A stretch of DNA of 59,904 nt from Reclinomonas americana ATCC 50394 (taxonomy: Eukaryota > Jakobida > Jakobea > Jakobida): positions 1 to 59,904 of the forward strand of contig PS015406.1 of the NCBI GenBank assembly GCA_048213135.1. Reading direction: 5' to 3'. Below are positions 57,801 to 59,904 of this stretch, in pieces. The stretch's first letter is position 1. Each line of letters opens with the position of its first letter. Made by a program: the position numbers and the translations under genes. Below the pieces are notes generated by a model. The model was given only the letters and a program-made list of their open reading frames with translations. It had not been told where the DNA came from and searched no databases.

Positions 57801-59155
57801 CGTTTGTCGGCAACGACTTGGAGTACTCGGTGCAGCAGTGGAAGGCGCTGGACGAAATCGACGCTGGACTTTGTGAGGCGAGTCTGAAGCTCTAAGTCTC
57901 TCGCTTTCTCTCTTCGCTGTTGGTTGGGTGATGTGATTGGATGTCCTTCTATCTATCTTTGAGAGAGACAAAGAGAGACGATGTGAGACGAAGAGAGACG
58001 GAGAGAGACGGAGAGGCGGTGAGAGCCGACGAGAGGCTAAGGGATGAAGATGAGAAACTAAGCGAGACAGCGAGTTCCCAAGACAAAGAACGTGAGAACC
58101 GAAATAATTAGGAAGACAGCAAAAAGAAACTCGGAAGAGCAGCTCCGTGGCTTACCTTCTCCCTCTTATCTCTCGTTCTTCGTGTTCCCGTCCCACTTCG
58201 TCTCTCTTTGTCTCACTTTGTCTCTGTTCATCTCAGTTCATCTCTCTTACTCTTTTCTCGCTCGCTCTCTTCGTCGCTCTTCGTGTCTTATCCTCCTCTC
58301 CGACTGTTGTCGTTTTCTTCATCTCTCCTCATTTCTCGCCGTCTCTCTTCATTAATGACCGCTTTTTTTCGTCGTTCGTCGTCACCCGTCGTTTCTCTCC
58401 GACTGTCTTCGTTTCCCTTCGCCTCACTTGCCTCTCATTGTCCCTCTTCTGTTCTGCTTTTCCTTCCTTTCTCTTTGTTTCTCCTCTCGCCTCTTTCGCT
58501 CTCTGTTTTTCATCGTCTCTCCTCTCTTTTGCACTCCTCTCTTCTTTAGCACCGCTTTCCTTCGTCGTTCGTCGTCACCCGTCGTTTCTCTCCGTCTGTT
58601 GTCATTTCCCTTCGCCTCACTTTGCCTACTCTTATCGTCTTTTTTTTTCTGCTTTTTCTTCCATTCTCTCCTTCCTCTTTGTTTCTGCTCTATTCTGTCC
58701 TCACTCTTCTCTCTCCCTTTCCACCTCTCCCCTCCTCTCCCCTACACAGGGCATGACCTACGAGCAAATCGAGAAGGAGATGCCGGACGAATTCAAGGCC
58801 CGCCAGCACGACAAGCTCGGCTACCGATACCCGCGCGGCGAGAGCTACGAAGATGTGATTGTGCGCATCGAGCCGGTCATTACCGAAATCGAGCGACGCC
58901 GCGAGCGTGCCGTGCTTATCATCGCGCATCAGGTGCGTTCTCGTAACGCCCCTCTCTTGACCCTGATCACCGAGTCTCACCACCGCCAGCGCAGGCCGTG
59001 TTGCGTGCCCTGTACGGCTACCTGGCCGAGCGCAAGATGGACGACGTGCCGCACCTCGATATTCCGCTGCATACGGTCATTGAGTTGACGCCGCGTGCGT
59101 ATGGTGTGGAGGAGAATCGGCATTTGTTGTTGGAGTTGGATCGAATGTTGCGTGG
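53776..59155 (+). CDS. Bifunctional 6-phosphofructo-2-kinase/fructose-2,6-bisphosphatase
   Basis: Proposed exon 1 is 53776-53799 ([14 protein letters not shown] donor, phase 0). Later exons are 54304-54640, 55448-55602, 55657-55772, 56407-56633, 56694-56782, 57282-57484, 57542-57644, 57704-57877, 58750-58932 and 58995-about 59155. A disordered Ser/Pro/Ala leader is followed by the kinase domain, with [19 protein letters not shown] (P-loop) and [14 protein letters not shown], then the phosphatase domain, with TRHGES (catalytic His, formed across a junction), [25 protein letters not shown] (general acid Glu) and [15 protein letters not shown]. Both activities should be intact; the enzyme sets fructose-2,6-bisphosphate and hence glycolytic flux. 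LKRFSSTG before the kinase domain is a basophilic kinase-type site. The intron at 57878 has a GC donor (GCGAGT). The 3' end is unclear: either the frame reads on, or a GTTGCG donor near 59147 leads to an exon at about 59285, beside an N gap. Confidence 0.93.
54700..55240 (+). repeat. Purine repeats and a 20-N gap in a PFKFB intron
   Basis: A unit containing attgagaaagacg(g)ccag, gagggagtgagaacgagagg and gcagaatggatggaggtata recurs around 54718, 54902, 55042 and 55165. Between the first two lie (GA)n and a 20-N gap (54868-54887). The tract is purine-rich on the coding strand, an exception among the introns here. Confidence 0.85.
55780..56403 (+). repeat. CT-rich PFKFB intron
   Basis: This is a 634-base intron made almost wholly of tctctctttctctcatt-like units. 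It gives long Ser/Leu/Phe frames that are not coding. Confidence 0.9.
56960..57175 (+). repeat. 12-bp minisatellite (ttccgttccccc) in a PFKFB intron
   Basis: About 17 tandem copies of cttccgttcccc occur with single-base variants (ttccattcccc, ctgccgttcccc, cttctgttcccc). Because 12 is a multiple of three, all three frames stay open on both strands and give spurious [12 protein letters not shown], PFPL-type or [12 protein letters not shown] peptides. The minisatellite lies between coding exons 56694-56782 and 57282-57484. Confidence 0.92.
58150..58740 (+). repeat. CT/CG-rich PFKFB intron with an internal duplication
   Basis: The intron that starts with the GC donor (57878-58749) contains cgtcgttcgtcgtcacccgt at 58369 and again at 58562, each followed by similar pyrimidine-rich sequence, a duplication of about 190 bases. 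Confidence 0.8.
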
Positions 59156-59904
59156 CGAGGACAGGGAAGGGGAAGGGGGAGAAAGGGGGAGGGTGGAGCA
59201 GTGCAATGGACAACGGGAGGGGGATAGGCGGAAGGCACTGTCTCTGTCGTTATTATTTCGTGTTGATGTGAGATGTGGTGCAGGGAAAGGCCGAAATCTC
59301 TTCNNNNNNNNNNNNNNNNNNNNNNNNNNNNNNNNNNNNNNNNNNNNNNNNNNNNNNNNNNNNNNNNNNNNNNNNNNNNNNNNNNNNNNNNNNNNNNNNN
59401 NNNNNNNNNNNNNNNNNNNNNNNNNNNNNNNNNNNNNNNNNNNNNNNNNNNNNNNNNNNNNNNNNNNNNNNNNNNNNNNNNNNNNNNNNNNNNNNNNNNN
59501 NNNNNNNGAGTGGTGCGTGGAGGTGGCCGGGCGATGCGCGGCGGGTGAGGCGGCGGGCCTGCAAGCGACGGAGGATGAGCAAAGGAGAAGGGTCTCACAA
59601 CAGAGCGCAGAGCCAATCGAAATTGCTCGTGCTGCGTGTGAAGCAAACGATGCGACAAAGAAGAAACGGCTTCTGCCGAGAACGCGCAAGAGAGACTGCA
59701 TTTGTCACACAGCACTTCAAGCAGAACCAGCGACGTAGACAACAGCTTTCGACAGCGCTACTTCGCATCAAACAAAAACAAGAAGTGAAAATGCCTTCCA
59801 TCGTCCTGCAGCACGTCTTCTCGCACATAAATACAAGGAACGATCGGAAACTACTTCTGCCATTCCCTCCAGCTCTACTCGCATTCAAAGAAGAGCAACG
59901 AAAA
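59156..59904. other. Unresolved right edge with a 204-N gap
   Basis: 59156-59303 is either the tail of the PFKFB coding region or its last intron: a gtgcag acceptor stands at 59279-59284. The Ns span 59304-59507. The final contig (59508-59904) has an open + strand frame ending at 59738 (QQSAEPIEIARAACEANDAT) that might be the PFKFB C-terminus, but no recognisable family end is present. Short contigs in this scaffold are often flipped, so its orientation is uncertain. Confidence 0.35.

Overview
This window comes from a unicellular eukaryote with an intron-rich, microsatellite-rich nuclear genome; I cannot name the species. The genes are split by GT-AG introns, and most introns are long pyrimidine-rich tracts on the coding strand. 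Coding exons are GC-rich. The protein families (bifunctional PFKFB, TBC RabGAP, Ncb5or-type cytochrome b5, histidine acid phosphatase, bacterial-type TrpRS, NACHT-WD40, RING-TRAF-TLDc) are eukaryotic. There is no sign of operons, and I found no rRNA or tRNA gene and no CRISPR array.

Layout. 1-1720: noise-like sequence and a near-copy of a cytochrome b5 exon, joined to the 3' exons of a histidine acid phosphatase. 1856-6569 (-): a large NOD-like protein with an N-terminal ubiquitin-like region, a NACHT ATPase, a pentapeptide-like stretch and about 13 near-identical WD40 repeats. 6641-8943 (+): an Ncb5or-like cytochrome b5, divergent from the NACHT gene and convergent (14 bp between stops) with a fucosyltransferase-like gene (8958-11697, -). 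12.4-14.6 kb: a four-copy 0.5-kb tandem repeat. 14.6-15.75 kb (-): a seven-bladed WD40 protein whose last piece lies in an inverted contig. 17644-25822 (+): a 2,382-residue GPI-anchored-looking surface protein with fibronectin III-like repeats. 26208-27284 (-): a second WD40 protein. 28502-33482 (-): a TBC RabGAP. 35.1-36.1 kb: a minisatellite with a period near 145 bp. 36650-40378 (+): tryptophanyl-tRNA synthetase. 40702-42171 (-): an intronless 2OG-Fe(II) oxygenase. 42.8-45.1 kb: a third WD40 protein split by a flipped contig. 45.7-53.4 kb: a tandem family of RING-TRAF-zinc-finger-coiled-coil-TLDc genes, of which only the last (50370-53378, +) is intact as assembled. 53776-about 59155 (+): bifunctional 6-phosphofructo-2-kinase/fructose-2,6-bisphosphatase.

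Three points stand out. First, a NOD-like receptor-type gene, three WD40 paralogues sharing an unusual C-terminal tail, and a tandem family of TRAF-like proteins in which TLDc replaces the usual TRAF-C/MATH domain all lie within 60 kb. This could be a signalling or self/non-self recognition neighbourhood, but that is inference. Second, at least nine introns in four unrelated genes begin with GTTGCG, a recurring non-standard 5' splice site. Third, several short contigs are demonstrably inverted in the scaffold (14613-14798, 43933-45502, 45691-48382, 48412-49831). Flipping each in place restores reading frames and splice junctions, so gene models taken from the scaffold as given would be wrong there.
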